Notes: a model not told the origin generated them from the letters alone. 16,002 nucleotides of DNA from Marinilabiliales bacterium (GCA_002869465.1 PKSW01000180.1:1-16002), one strand, 5' to 3'; counted from the stretch's first letter, positions 1 to 7,186 are shown. Numbers and translations: made by a program.

Positions 1-192
1 TTCTGAAATGGCAAGTGCTGTTGGAATAGTAACCATATGACCTAACAGAATGATAAGCACTGCACCCCAAAAACCAATGGTACCGACAGCAAACCCAAAC
101 CTAAGAAATAAAATAGCTCCTAAAATGGTAGATATGGCCGTAAAAAATACGGGAGCTGTTCCAAATTTATTATTCAAGGTTTTTCCTGCCAC
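1..192 (-). CDS. SLC12-like amino acid/cation transporter, N-terminal fragment
   Basis: This is the first 64 codons of a membrane transporter; the rest lies beyond the left edge. The translation begins (M)AGKTLNNKFGTAPVFF and runs into two hydrophobic stretches (about residues 15-37 and 40-60) with GAILFLRFG, which resembles the first helices of SLC12/APC-superfamily permeases (a typical start is KFGTFGG...TILGVIMYLRLG). The start is taken as GTG at 190-192. An in-frame TTG further upstream falls inside the -7 promoter element at 217-224, so it cannot be translated from that promoter. No strong Shine-Dalgarno sequence is seen. It is divergent from the small secreted-protein gene. The family call rests only on the N-terminus; the substrate (amino acids versus K-Cl or Na-K-Cl) cannot be judged. 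Confidence 0.7.
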   Translation of the reverse strand, partial: MAGKTLNNKFGTAPVFFTAISTILGAILFLRFGFAVGTIGFWGAVLIILLGHMVTIPTALAISE

Positions 193-216
193 GGTGTGTT
201 TTTGTTTATTGAAAAT

Positions 217-224
217 CAAATTTA
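217..224 (-). promoter_or_regulatory. Bacteroidota -7 element (TAAATTTG) for the SLC12-like gene
   Basis: Read on the minus strand this is TAAATTTG, a perfect match to TAnnTTTG. It lies 24 bases before the GTG at 192, leaving a leader of roughly 18 nt. I see no good -33 TTG at the usual distance. Confidence 0.6.
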
Positions 225-277
225 CTGATATTTCTCATAGTTCGTCATTTGTTGAAAAAACTTGTCGGCTTAATTTC

Positions 278-285
278 TATCTTTG
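278..285 (+). promoter_or_regulatory. Bacteroidota -7 element (TATCTTTG) for the small secreted-protein gene
   Basis: TATCTTTG is a perfect TAnnTTTG match. A TTG at 252-254 lies 23 bases upstream, the far end of the usual -33 spacing. Transcription should start near 291, about 30 nt before the ATG at 321. Confidence 0.65.
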
Positions 286-320
286 GCGGCAATCAATTAT
301 TCTAAACTAAATTAATTATT

Positions 321-677
321 ATGAAATTATCAAACATCCAGAAGTTTATGGCTGCTTTTATTGTCGTTTTTCTTTGCTGTTTTACAGCTCAAAGCCAGGC
401 GGTGACAAAAAAATCAACTGAAAAAGCCAGTATTAGCGAATCCAGCAGCCCTGTCAGCACGAATTCAATAAGTGCTGAACAAAATACGATTAAAGCTGAA
501 AAGCAGGTTCAAAGTGCGCCTTCAAAAGATTGTGATAATGCGAAGCCAAGTGAAAAGGATTGTGCCAAATCTAAAACCAAATCATCTGCATGTTGCGATC
601 AGAAAAAAATAACAGTAAGCGGTAAAGAAGATCCGGATAAAAAGAAAGCGCCCGAATCCTCAGGAGATAAAAAATAA
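321..677 (+). CDS. Small secreted Cys/Lys/Ser-rich protein of unknown function
   Basis: I do not recognise this 118-residue protein. Residues 1-27 form a clear signal peptide (MKLSNIQ, then a hydrophobic core, then AQSQA before VTKK). The core contains a Cys pair but no good lipobox, so export to the periplasm or beyond is likelier than lipidation. The mature part is low complexity: a Ser/Glu/Lys stretch (about 28-68), a cysteine segment with CDN, DCAK and SACCDQ (about 71-92), and a highly charged Lys/Glu/Asp tail ending SSGDKK. No folded domain is evident and the segment is probably disordered. The cysteines could bind metal or form disulfides, but that is inference. It has its own promoter at 278-285 and is followed by a hairpin with a T-tract, so it looks monocistronic. 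Confidence 0.75.
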   Translation: MKLSNIQKFMAAFIVVFLCCFTAQSQAVTKKSTEKASISESSSPVSTNSISAEQNTIKAEKQVQSAPSKDCDNAKPSEKDCAKSKTKSSACCDQKKITVSGKEDPDKKKAPESSGDKK

Positions 678-685
678 ATTTATTG

Positions 686-713
686 AAACCCGTCTGCATC
701 AGGCGGGTTTTTT
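686..713 (+). terminator. Intrinsic terminator between convergent genes, probably bidirectional
   Basis: AAACCCGTC and GGCGGGTTT form a 9-bp stem (one T-G wobble), extended by TG/CA inside to a 3-nt CAT loop, followed by a run of six T. It begins 8 bases after the stop of the small secreted-protein gene and ends next to the stop codon of the convergent SIMPL gene. On the minus strand the stem is the same but the T-run is weaker. Confidence 0.8.
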
Positions 714-714
714 A

Positions 715-1431
715 TTAGTTGGCGAGGTAATACTCCATTGAATTAACCACTCGCACAATTTTAATATAAGGTGTGTTGCTATCACGATCTGAAATAGAAA
801 ACTGGCCCTGACGGGCCGTTTTTAATTTTCCCAGCTTGCTTTGTGAATCTTTGGCAAATTGAATTGCCACTTCCCGGCCTTTTGCCGTGGCTTCCTCAAC
901 CATTTCAGGTTTTATTTCATTTAACTTGGTATACAAAAACTGTGTACGGTTATCATAATCCTGCGGTTGTATGGCAATTCCTTTTTTACCCAGTTCATCT
1001 ACCTTTTTCATCACTTCTCTCACCAGGTCCACTTTTTCAGTATATACAGTAACCGTATTTGCTGATGAATACCTGTAATTTACCTGGTTGGCATTGTAAT
1101 AATCATTGGCCTGACGGTCAACCGTTACCAGTTGCGAAGTGCTGATCTCCTCTTCTGAAAATCCATTATCTTTTAAAAAGCTTGTAAGAATTTTCTGTTT
1201 CTCTTCCATTTCTTTATACAGGGAACTGAGATCATTACTCACCTGTTTGTAAGTTACAGGCCAGATGCCAATATTTGCTTTTACCTCTTTTTCAGCCAAT
1301 CCTTTTACGCTGACCACCCTTTCCGTCGATTTAAAATGGGTAATACCCATATAAATAAATAACCCTAATAAAGTAAGGCCCAGACCGACAAACAGCCCTG
1401 CAATAATGACTGATCCATTTCTTTTTTCCAT
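715..1431 (-). CDS. SIMPL-domain (DUF541/YggE-like) membrane-anchored protein
   Basis: This 238-residue protein has a short charged N-terminus (MEKRNGS), one transmembrane helix at about 10-30 and a periplasmic SIMPL domain at about 38-235. Diagnostic stretches are VVSVKGLAEKEVKANIGIWP near the start of the domain, a central helical segment with FLKDNGFSEEEISTSQ, and a C-terminal half containing ATAKGREVAIQFAKDSQSKL. The length and single helix match the Bacteroidota members of the family. SIMPL proteins (E. coli YggE, the mammalian IRAK1-binding SIMPL) have been linked to oxidative or envelope stress, but the biochemical function is unsettled. ATG at 1429-1431 follows a -7 element at 1455-1462. 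It is divergent from rlmN and convergent with the small secreted-protein gene. Confidence 0.88.
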   Translation of the reverse strand: MEKRNGSVIIAGLFVGLGLTLLGLFIYMGITHFKSTERVVSVKGLAEKEVKANIGIWPVTYKQVSNDLSSLYKEMEEKQKILTSFLKDNGFSEEEISTSQLVTVDRQANDYYNANQVNYRYSSANTVTVYTEKVDLVREVMKKVDELGKKGIAIQPQDYDNRTQFLYTKLNEIKPEMVEEATAKGREVAIQFAKDSQSKLGKLKTARQGQFSISDRDSNTPYIKIVRVVNSMEYYLAN

Positions 1432-1454
1432 GATTTAAAGTTTTATGCGTGCCT

Positions 1455-1462
1455 CAAATTTA
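1455..1462 (-). promoter_or_regulatory. Bacteroidota -7 element (TAAATTTG) for the SIMPL gene
   Basis: Minus-strand TAAATTTG is a perfect TAnnTTTG match 23 bases before the ATG, implying a leader of about 17 nt. No clear -33 TTG is seen at the expected spacing. Confidence 0.6.
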
Positions 1463-1510
1463 AATAAATATTTGCCTTTCATCATGAAACGAATCTCTTT
1501 CTTAAAAAAG

Positions 1511-1518
1511 TATCTTTG
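1511..1518 (+). promoter_or_regulatory. rlmN: Bacteroidota -7 element (TATCTTTG) for the rlmN operon
   Basis: TATCTTTG is a perfect TAnnTTTG match. Its last three bases (1516-1518) are the TTG that would otherwise be the longest-frame start of rlmN, so translation must begin downstream, most likely at GTG 1540. No clear -33 TTG is visible. Confidence 0.65.
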
Positions 1519-1539
1519 TATCGATCATTTGTATTATAC

Positions 1540-2589
1540 GTGCAACAAAAAGAAGCTTTATTCGGAAAAACGTTGGAACAACTGCAAGAGGTTGTGCTTG
1601 AAATCGGCTTGCCCAAATATACAGCTGCCCAAATTTGCGATTGGCTATATCAAAAGAGATGCAATACTATTGAAGATATGACCAACCTTTCGAAAAAAGC
1701 AAGGGCATCTCTAAGCGATACATATGATTTAGGTTTAAAAGCGCCCATCAGCATGCAAAGCTCAACGGATGGCACAAAAAAATATCTTTTTAATGCAGAT
1801 GGAGGCTATGTTGAGGCCGCCTACATTCCTGAGAAAACAAGAAATACACTTTGTGTTTCTTCGCAAGTGGGTTGTAAAATGCGTTGTTTGTTTTGCATGA
1901 CAGGCAAACAGGGATTACAGGGGAATCTGAGTACCAACCAGATACTGAACCAGGTGCGCAGCATTGATGAAAGTGATCAGCTAACCAATATTGTGTATAT
2001 GGGCATGGGCGAGCCCTTCGACAATCTTGAAGAGGTGATGCAAAGCCTGGAAGTGCTGACAGCCGATTGGGGATTTGGATGGAGCCCAAAGCGGATCACG
2101 GTTTCAACCATTGGCATCGTGCCTGCCATGAAACACTTCTTAGAAAATAGCAATTGCCACCTGGCTGTTAGTTTGCACTCACCCTTTGAAAGTGAAAGAC
2201 GACTGCTAATGCCCGTGAGTCAGAAATATACGATCAAAGACATCATACGGGAAATTAAAAGCCACGATTTGGGCAGGCAACGCCGTGTTTCGTTTGAATA
2301 CATTGTATTTAAAGACCTGAATGACACACCCAAACATGTAAAAGAACTTGCCAGGATTTTGAATGGCATCCGCTGCCGGATCAACCTGATCCGCTTTCAT
2401 GAGATTCCCAATACGCAATTGGAAACTACGGATGAGAAAAGGCTGGAAGAGTTCAAAGAAGAATTGAACGCAAAAGGAATCACAACCACTATCCGGGCAT
2501 CACGAGGCCAGGATATTGATGCGGCTTGTGGATTGCTTTCGACGCGTGAAATGAGTAAAAAAACAGGATTTAAAAAATCTGACACTTGA
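1540..2589 (+). CDS. rlmN: RlmN, 23S rRNA (A2503-C2)/tRNA (A37-C2) methyltransferase
   Basis: This radical SAM enzyme methylates C2 of A2503 in 23S rRNA and of A37 in some tRNAs. From the GTG start (349 aa, normal for the family), an N-terminal helical domain containing ALFGKTLEQLQ (about 5-15) is followed by the radical SAM core. The [4Fe-4S] cysteines form CKMRCLFC (C112, C116, C119). The two methyl-transfer cysteines are also present: C105 in TLCVSSQVGC (equivalent to E. coli C118) and C330 in GQDIDAACGLL (equivalent to E. coli C355). A GMGEP motif lies between. This complete set separates RlmN from other radical SAM enzymes. An in-frame TTG at 1516 is rejected as the start because it lies within the -7 element; GTG 1540 gives the usual short N-terminus before LFGKTL. 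It is co-transcribed with the aldolase gene 3 bases downstream. Confidence 0.95.
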   Translation: MQQKEALFGKTLEQLQEVVLEIGLPKYTAAQICDWLYQKRCNTIEDMTNLSKKARASLSDTYDLGLKAPISMQSSTDGTKKYLFNADGGYVEAAYIPEKTRNTLCVSSQVGCKMRCLFCMTGKQGLQGNLSTNQILNQVRSIDESDQLTNIVYMGMGEPFDNLEEVMQSLEVLTADWGFGWSPKRITVSTIGIVPAMKHFLENSNCHLAVSLHSPFESERRLLMPVSQKYTIKDIIREIKSHDLGRQRRVSFEYIVFKDLNDTPKHVKELARILNGIRCRINLIRFHEIPNTQLETTDEKRLEEFKEELNAKGITTTIRASRGQDIDAACGLLSTREMSKKTGFKKSDT

Positions 2590-2592
2590 TAT

Positions 2593-3663
2593 ATGAAAAT
2601 TAAAAAAGGTTTTGCCAGCGACAATTGGTCAGGCGTTTGCCCTGAGATCATGCAGGCATTGGAGGAAGTGAATCCGGCACATAATGAAGCCTATGGCGAA
2701 TTAAACGACCCGGTAACAGAAGCCGCTATCAGCAAATTCAAACAGCATTTTGGTGATGACATTGCCGTATTTTTTGTTTACAACGGCACAGCTGCCAATG
2801 TGCTGGGCATTTCGCAGTTAATGAAATCCTATCATGCGGTAGTAACCGTGGGAACTGCCCATCTGAATGAAGATGAATGTGCTGCTCCAGAAAAATTTAT
2901 GGGTTCTAAAATATTAAAAGTAGAAACAGAAGATGGAAAGATCAGGGCTGAACATGTAAAGCCATTTCTCACCAGTTTCGGGTTCCAGCATCATGCCCAG
3001 CCAAAAGTGATCAGTATTTCGCAGGTTACTGAACTGGGGACTATTTATTCACCGCAAGAGATTAAAGCACTTGCTGATTTCGCCCACGAAAATAATATGT
3101 TTCTGCATATGGATGGTGCCCGCATTTCAAATGCTGCCGTAGCTCTTGATACTGATTTCAGAAGTATTACAGTTGATACAGGAGTGGATGTATTGTCATT
3201 TGGAGGTACAAAAAACGGGCTAATGTTTGGTGAAGTAGTTATCTTTTTCGGAAAAGATAAAGGGAAAGATTTTGAATACCTGCGCAAACAAGGTATGCAA
3301 TTGCATTCAAAGATGCGCTACATCGCTGTACAATTCGATCGCTACTTAACTGACGATCTCTGGAAAAAGAACGCAAGTCGTGCCAACCAAATGGCTAAAA
3401 AACTGGCGGAGGTTGTTTCACAATTCCCCGAACTGAAAATCACCCAGAAAGTTAAAGCCAACGGTGTATTCTGTACCATGCCTCCTGAATTGATCCCCAA
3501 ACTGCAACAGGATTATTTTTTCCATGTTTGGAACGAGAAACCATCACTGGTTGGCGAATCATTTAAAAATAATGAAAAAGAAGTCCGGCTGATGTGCTCG
3601 TGGGATACGAATGAAGAAGATATAGACGGATTTGTAGATCTTATCCAAAAATACCTGAAGTAA
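2593..3663 (+). CDS. ltaE: Low-specificity L-threonine aldolase family PLP enzyme
   Basis: This 356-residue fold-type I PLP enzyme would cleave L-threonine/L-allo-threonine to glycine and acetaldehyde. Visible marks are FASDNWSGVCPEIM at the N-terminus, NGTAAN (64-69, phosphate side), TAHLNEDE with H90 (ring stacking), HMDGARISNAA with D174 and R177, and SFGGTKNGLMFGE with the probable Schiff-base lysine K207. The SFGGTKNG form and the length resemble the Pseudomonas-type bacterial low-specificity enzymes rather than the eukaryotic type. ATG 2593 follows the rlmN stop by 3 bases, so it depends on the rlmN promoter. Its stop is one base from the stop of the convergent gatD. Related beta-eliminating lyases share the fold, so substrate assignment is by family. 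Confidence 0.85.
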   Translation: MKIKKGFASDNWSGVCPEIMQALEEVNPAHNEAYGELNDPVTEAAISKFKQHFGDDIAVFFVYNGTAANVLGISQLMKSYHAVVTVGTAHLNEDECAAPEKFMGSKILKVETEDGKIRAEHVKPFLTSFGFQHHAQPKVISISQVTELGTIYSPQEIKALADFAHENNMFLHMDGARISNAAVALDTDFRSITVDTGVDVLSFGGTKNGLMFGEVVIFFGKDKGKDFEYLRKQGMQLHSKMRYIAVQFDRYLTDDLWKKNASRANQMAKKLAEVVSQFPELKITQKVKANGVFCTMPPELIPKLQQDYFFHVWNEKPSLVGESFKNNEKEVRLMCSWDTNEEDIDGFVDLIQKYLK

Positions 3664-3664
3664 A

Positions 3665-5050
3665 TTACTTGTGAACCCGTTTTACAAAATCATCTACATC
3701 AGGCACACCGCCCTGGTAAACTAAGTAACCATTATATGGTTCACGGTGCGTGATTTCGTCATTTACAGATGTTAACATCATTTCCTTTACTTTAACAGGA
3801 TCATCTGTCTGACCAAGTATCCAGCTTAACTTCACCCAAGCCACTTCAGGCAGCATATTCCCGGCCGGTATAATTCCTTTAGCCATCATATCCCGACCTG
3901 TATCATAAACAAACATATGTACATATCCCCAGATCGTTTGCAGGGTCATATACATATGGACGCCTTTGGCATGGGCCCGTTCAATGGCAGGGTACAATTC
4001 TTTGTTGACATGCCCGAGTCCAGTTCCCACAAATATTACTCCTTTATAACCTGCATCCACCAATGCATCCAAGGTGTCAGGTCTCATTCCTGGATAATAG
4101 TATAGCATGGTCACTTCATTGCTGAAATAAGGCAGTATTTTTACTTCGCGATCACTTCTGCGCTTATTATAATCCGTTTTAATCAGGTTAATTTCTTTCC
4201 TGCTGATGCTTGCCAGGGGGGTATCTCCGATGGTTCGAAATGTGGAACGATACGAAGAATGCATTTTGCGAACCCGTGTACCTTTATGCAATAGTCCGTA
4301 TTCATCCGAGGTTGGGCCAAACATGCATACCATTACTTCAGCAATGTCAGAATGCCCTGCTGCTTTCATGGCGTGCATCAGGTTCAGGGCGGCATCAGAA
4401 CTCGGTCTATCAGATGACCTTTGCGAGCCAACCAAAACAACCGGAACCGGTAAATTCTGACACATAAATGTCAATGCAGCACCCGTATGATGCAGGGTAT
4501 CAGTTCCATGTCCTACCACAATGCCATCAACACCGTTTTCAATTTCTTTTCCTATAGCCTTGGCCAGGGCCATATATTGTTTTGGGCCCATATTTTCGCT
4601 GAATACGGCAAAAACTTTTTCAGTATCCAGGTTACAGATGTCGGCTAATTCAGGCACAGCACCATATAATTCGCCGGGAGAAAATGCCGGGATGACGGCT
4701 CCTGTCCGATAGTCTAAGCGCGATGCAATGGTGCCGCCAGTTCCAAATAGTTTTACTTTGGGCAATCCGGGTGTAAAAGGAAATTGTTTTTCAGGGATTT
4801 TATAATTGGCTTTTTTATATCCTGTTTCAATCATTCCGGTAATGGTTCGTATATCAATTCCGATATTATAACCTGTAATGATCTTGATAACTATGTGCTG
4901 GTCATCATCATTTTCAGAACGGGGTAAAACGGTTCCCTCAAATGTTCCGCGTGTTGTATCGACTTTTGTGGTTCCCCAAACACGCACCTGGTACTTTTTC
5001 AGTACTTCAAGTGCATCTCCTTTATACCCCTGAAAAATATCTTCAGTCAT
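3665..5050 (-). CDS. gatD: GatD, archaeal-type Glu-tRNA(Gln) amidotransferase subunit D (asparaginase-like ammonia generator)
   Basis: GatD hydrolyses an amide donor (glutamine or asparagine) and passes ammonia to GatE, which converts Glu-tRNA(Gln) to Gln-tRNA(Gln). The 461 residues show an N-terminal beta-barrel domain (about 1-95) absent from ordinary L-asparaginases, a linker with FPFTPGLPKVKLFG, then an asparaginase-I-like domain. Catalytic motifs are GTGGTIASRLDYRTGAV (T107) and GHGTDTLHHT (T183, D184). The T107-T183 spacing of 76 equals the T101-T177 spacing of Methanothermobacter GatD. K262 in RVRKMHSSYRS is the probable catalytic lysine, by inference. VGSQRSSDRPSSDAALNL and ASRLDYRTGAV are GatD signatures rather than AnsA/AnsB ones. 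ATG 5050 follows the gatE stop by 4 bases, so the two are surely co-transcribed. A plain L-asparaginase is the alternative, made unlikely by the extra domain and the GatE partner. Confidence 0.93.
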   Translation of the reverse strand: MTEDIFQGYKGDALEVLKKYQVRVWGTTKVDTTRGTFEGTVLPRSENDDDQHIVIKIITGYNIGIDIRTITGMIETGYKKANYKIPEKQFPFTPGLPKVKLFGTGGTIASRLDYRTGAVIPAFSPGELYGAVPELADICNLDTEKVFAVFSENMGPKQYMALAKAIGKEIENGVDGIVVGHGTDTLHHTGAALTFMCQNLPVPVVLVGSQRSSDRPSSDAALNLMHAMKAAGHSDIAEVMVCMFGPTSDEYGLLHKGTRVRKMHSSYRSTFRTIGDTPLASISRKEINLIKTDYNKRRSDREVKILPYFSNEVTMLYYYPGMRPDTLDALVDAGYKGVIFVGTGLGHVNKELYPAIERAHAKGVHMYMTLQTIWGYVHMFVYDTGRDMMAKGIIPAGNMLPEVAWVKLSWILGQTDDPVKVKEMMLTSVNDEITHREPYNGYLVYQGGVPDVDDFVKRVHK

Positions 5051-5054
5051 GCTT

Positions 5055-6995
5055 TTATATTTTTTTGCTCAATTCCTTTAAATCCATATTGCCGAGGGCA
5101 CGTTTCCGTAATTGTCCCATGACCCAATTTACACGATCAGCCGGGTCTTTCTTTTTGTTTTCCTTATTGAATTTTTCAACTAAAACAGGAATACTTTCAA
5201 TAATGACCTTTTGCTGCACCTTTTTAAATTTCATCTCTAACAGGATAGATTCAAAGTCCATTTTAGGATGCAATACAATTTCCGGTAACATATACTTCGC
5301 CAGCTTAAAATCAAGGTTTTCCTTTTTCAGAAAGTCAAACAGCTTATACATTTTATTATGATACAACTCATCAGAACCCACGTATTGTCCCTCAGCATGT
5401 TTCAGTGAATGACCAAAGAATGTACCTACAAATTTAGGATCAGCATCTAGTTCTGTAATTATTTTCTCCATGACCGGAAAATAATCTTTAGAGAAAATGA
5501 ACGTATATGTATCCTCCGGAACACCCCATTTTTTTAGCTTTTTATACCTCTCAATGATATCTTCGGGCAAATTCTTTTTCAGGCTTTCTATATAATCATC
5601 CTCTAACGGAATGGGTGCCGAGTCGGTATCAGGATACATGCGGTCAGCGCCAGGCAGAACGCGTTCAAAAATGGTGGTTCCGTCTTCGAGAGATTTTCGG
5701 GTTTCATTCGGTATACCATCCAAAGCCATTTTACAACGCTCTTCAACTGTCTCCAAAGCCGTTTTAATGTCTTCCTCCGGACCCATAATAATTAATTGGG
5801 CATCGCCCTTTTTAGCATCCAGCAGTTTGCGAATCTCTTTCCACTGCTTTTCAGAAACTATACGTATTATTTCTTCCGAATGCAGCATATTGGGTTTTTC
5901 AATGCAAGCGATCACTTTAAGCCTGTCAGCAAGTTCATCAGCAAACATTTTACCTGGTTGTGTAAACCAAGAAAGCGCACCTTCAAATTTTGGCAGGTTA
6001 ATAGCAACTAATTTTTTAGCATGATCCGGAAGATCTATTTTTTTAAGATTACTCCTGCTCAAATAAACAGATTGTATCATCCAATCTGAAACCTTGGAAA
6101 TTTTACTTTTCAGCATGTCCCGCATGCGCAATAATGACCATTGACGGAAAGCTTCATTATGTGTTAATTCAGGTATCCATTTCGTATGTGCAACACCCTT
6201 GATTTCAACCCGGGAGCCTCCTTTGCAGCTTACATTCACATCTTCTCTGCCCGCACCCATTCCGGTTCTTACCTTTCCGGTACTCCGGTTTAAAAAACGA
6301 ATGTAATTACATGTTTCCATGACCTCATCCGGGTTCACACAATCAGGATAAGTGACTGTTTCAATCAAAGGCATTCCCAACCGGTCTGTTTTATATATCC
6401 GTGTATGTCCAATATCTGAGATTTCACGACAAGAGTCTTCTTCGATACTTAGTTGAATCAGCCTGATCTTCTTATGAGGTAGCTGCAATTCACCTTCAAC
6501 CCCCAATATAGCTGTTCGCTGGAAGCCTGTCGGGATACTCCCGTCGAGGTATTGCTTACGGGTGATATGAACCTCTCCGACAATATTCAATTTCGACAGC
6601 AAAGAAATTTCCAATGCAATGCCAAGTGCTTCGCGGTTCATGGGAAAAGGAGGCGTATCGTCCACTTCGTAGGTACAGGCTGTTGTATTTTTTATCCGGT
6701 AAATAATCTCTTTACGCGTCTTGAATTCCATCAGGGCGGTACCGTCATATTCCCCTAATTCACTTAAGGTAGGTCGCATATGACGGATCAATTCTGCATC
6801 GTAATCATCACTGGTATTGTAATTACCAGCCGGACAATGGCAGAATAATTTCTCTTTTGTATCCAATTGCTGGTGCACTTCCAGTCCTGACATAAAACCT
6901 ATGGTATCGTATGTATGCTGGGCTGCCTTTATACGCGGGACATATCCTGCTTTTTTCAGTGACTGTTCGTAATTTTTCTTCGGATTAAATGTCAT
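5055..6995 (-). CDS. gatE: GatE, archaeal-type Glu-tRNA(Gln) amidotransferase subunit E (kinase/transamidase)
   Basis: GatE binds Glu-tRNA(Gln), phosphorylates the attached glutamate with ATP and amidates it with ammonia from GatD. The 646 residues include a GatB-like cradle domain with GLEVHQQLDTKEKLFCHCP (37-55), TRKQYLDGSIPTGFQRTA (about 147-164), EEDSCRE, DRLGMPLIE and GMGAGREDVNVSC. An AspRS-type GAD insertion follows (about 320-440), which GatE has and GatB lacks. Next come GIPNETRKSLEDGTTIFER and PGADRMYPDTDSAPIP, closely matching archaeal GatE, then a helical tail ending NWVMGQLRKRALGNMD, as in the GatB/YqeY tRNA-binding tail. Length is normal for GatE, with roughly 30 extra N-terminal residues before the GLEVHQQ motif. 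ATG 6995 lies 37 bases after a Bacteroidota -7 element. No frameshift or lost motif is seen, so the gene looks functional. Confidence 0.95.
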   Translation of the reverse strand: MTFNPKKNYEQSLKKAGYVPRIKAAQHTYDTIGFMSGLEVHQQLDTKEKLFCHCPAGNYNTSDDYDAELIRHMRPTLSELGEYDGTALMEFKTRKEIIYRIKNTTACTYEVDDTPPFPMNREALGIALEISLLSKLNIVGEVHITRKQYLDGSIPTGFQRTAILGVEGELQLPHKKIRLIQLSIEEDSCREISDIGHTRIYKTDRLGMPLIETVTYPDCVNPDEVMETCNYIRFLNRSTGKVRTGMGAGREDVNVSCKGGSRVEIKGVAHTKWIPELTHNEAFRQWSLLRMRDMLKSKISKVSDWMIQSVYLSRSNLKKIDLPDHAKKLVAINLPKFEGALSWFTQPGKMFADELADRLKVIACIEKPNMLHSEEIIRIVSEKQWKEIRKLLDAKKGDAQLIIMGPEEDIKTALETVEERCKMALDGIPNETRKSLEDGTTIFERVLPGADRMYPDTDSAPIPLEDDYIESLKKNLPEDIIERYKKLKKWGVPEDTYTFIFSKDYFPVMEKIITELDADPKFVGTFFGHSLKHAEGQYVGSDELYHNKMYKLFDFLKKENLDFKLAKYMLPEIVLHPKMDFESILLEMKFKKVQQKVIIESIPVLVEKFNKENKKKDPADRVNWVMGQLRKRALGNMDLKELSKKI

Positions 6996-7031
6996 ATCTC
7001 AAGTTCAATTCATCTTGTAAAAAAGAATAGC

Positions 7032-7039
7032 CAAAAGTA
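7032..7039 (-). promoter_or_regulatory. gatE: Bacteroidota -7 element (TACTTTTG) for gatE-gatD
   Basis: Minus-strand TACTTTTG is a perfect TAnnTTTG match. A TTG (minus strand, 7056-7058) lies 16 bases upstream, slightly closer than the usual -33 spacing. Transcription would start near 7025, giving a leader of about 30 nt. It implies that this archaeal-type operon is expressed from a native-type promoter. Confidence 0.65.
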
Positions 7040-7064
7040 GCGAAAATGGGATGATCAATATGTC

Positions 7065-7089
7065 ATAATTATTCTAAATAGAATATTAT
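7065..7089. repeat. Imperfect inverted repeat between gatE and the OstA-like gene
   Basis: Arms ATAAT-T-ATTCTA (7065-7076) and TAGAATATTAT (7079-7089) pair over 11 bp around an AA centre, with one bulged T at 7070. It lies directly upstream of the gatE -33 region and about 75 bases before the -7 element of the OstA-like gene. It could be an operator for a dimeric regulator, or simply AT-rich palindromic sequence. Confidence 0.4.
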
Positions 7090-7162
7090 GAATTCATACA
7101 ATTCTGTTGCCTGTTCCTGTTTAATAATCACCGGTTGTGATACGATTTTACATTTAGTTGCT

Positions 7163-7170
7163 TACTTTTG
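7163..7170 (+). promoter_or_regulatory. Bacteroidota -7 element (TACTTTTG) for the OstA-like gene
   Basis: TACTTTTG is a perfect TAnnTTTG match 16 bases before ATG 7187. It would give a very short leader of about 10 nt and rules out the longer in-frame start at 7088. No clear -33 TTG at the usual spacing. Confidence 0.65.
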
Positions 7171-7186
7171 TGACGAATATAATCGC

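Noticed and set aside
50..310. Plus-strand 86-codon frame over the SLC12-like gene start
   Set aside because: It is antisense to the permease frame and spans the divergent promoters; the peptide shows no family character.
1516..1539. TTG start of RlmN eight codons upstream
   Set aside because: The TTG is part of the TATCTTTG promoter element, so it would precede the transcript start.
3665..5050. Calling gatD a plain L-asparaginase
   Set aside because: The N-terminal barrel domain, the GatD-specific DYRTGAV and RSSDRPSSDA stretches and the overlapping GatE partner all point to GatD.
4206..6024. Plus-strand open frames antisense to gatD and gatE (for example 4206-4467, 4942-5361, 5611-6024)
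   Set aside because: They lie opposite strongly conserved coding sequence, have no recognisable domains and no upstream -7 elements.
7088..7186. In-frame upstream extension of the OstA-like gene starting at ATG 7088
   Set aside because: The -7 element at 7163-7170 lies inside it, the extension (MNSYNSVACSC...) has no family resemblance, and ATG 7187 gives a normal signal peptide.
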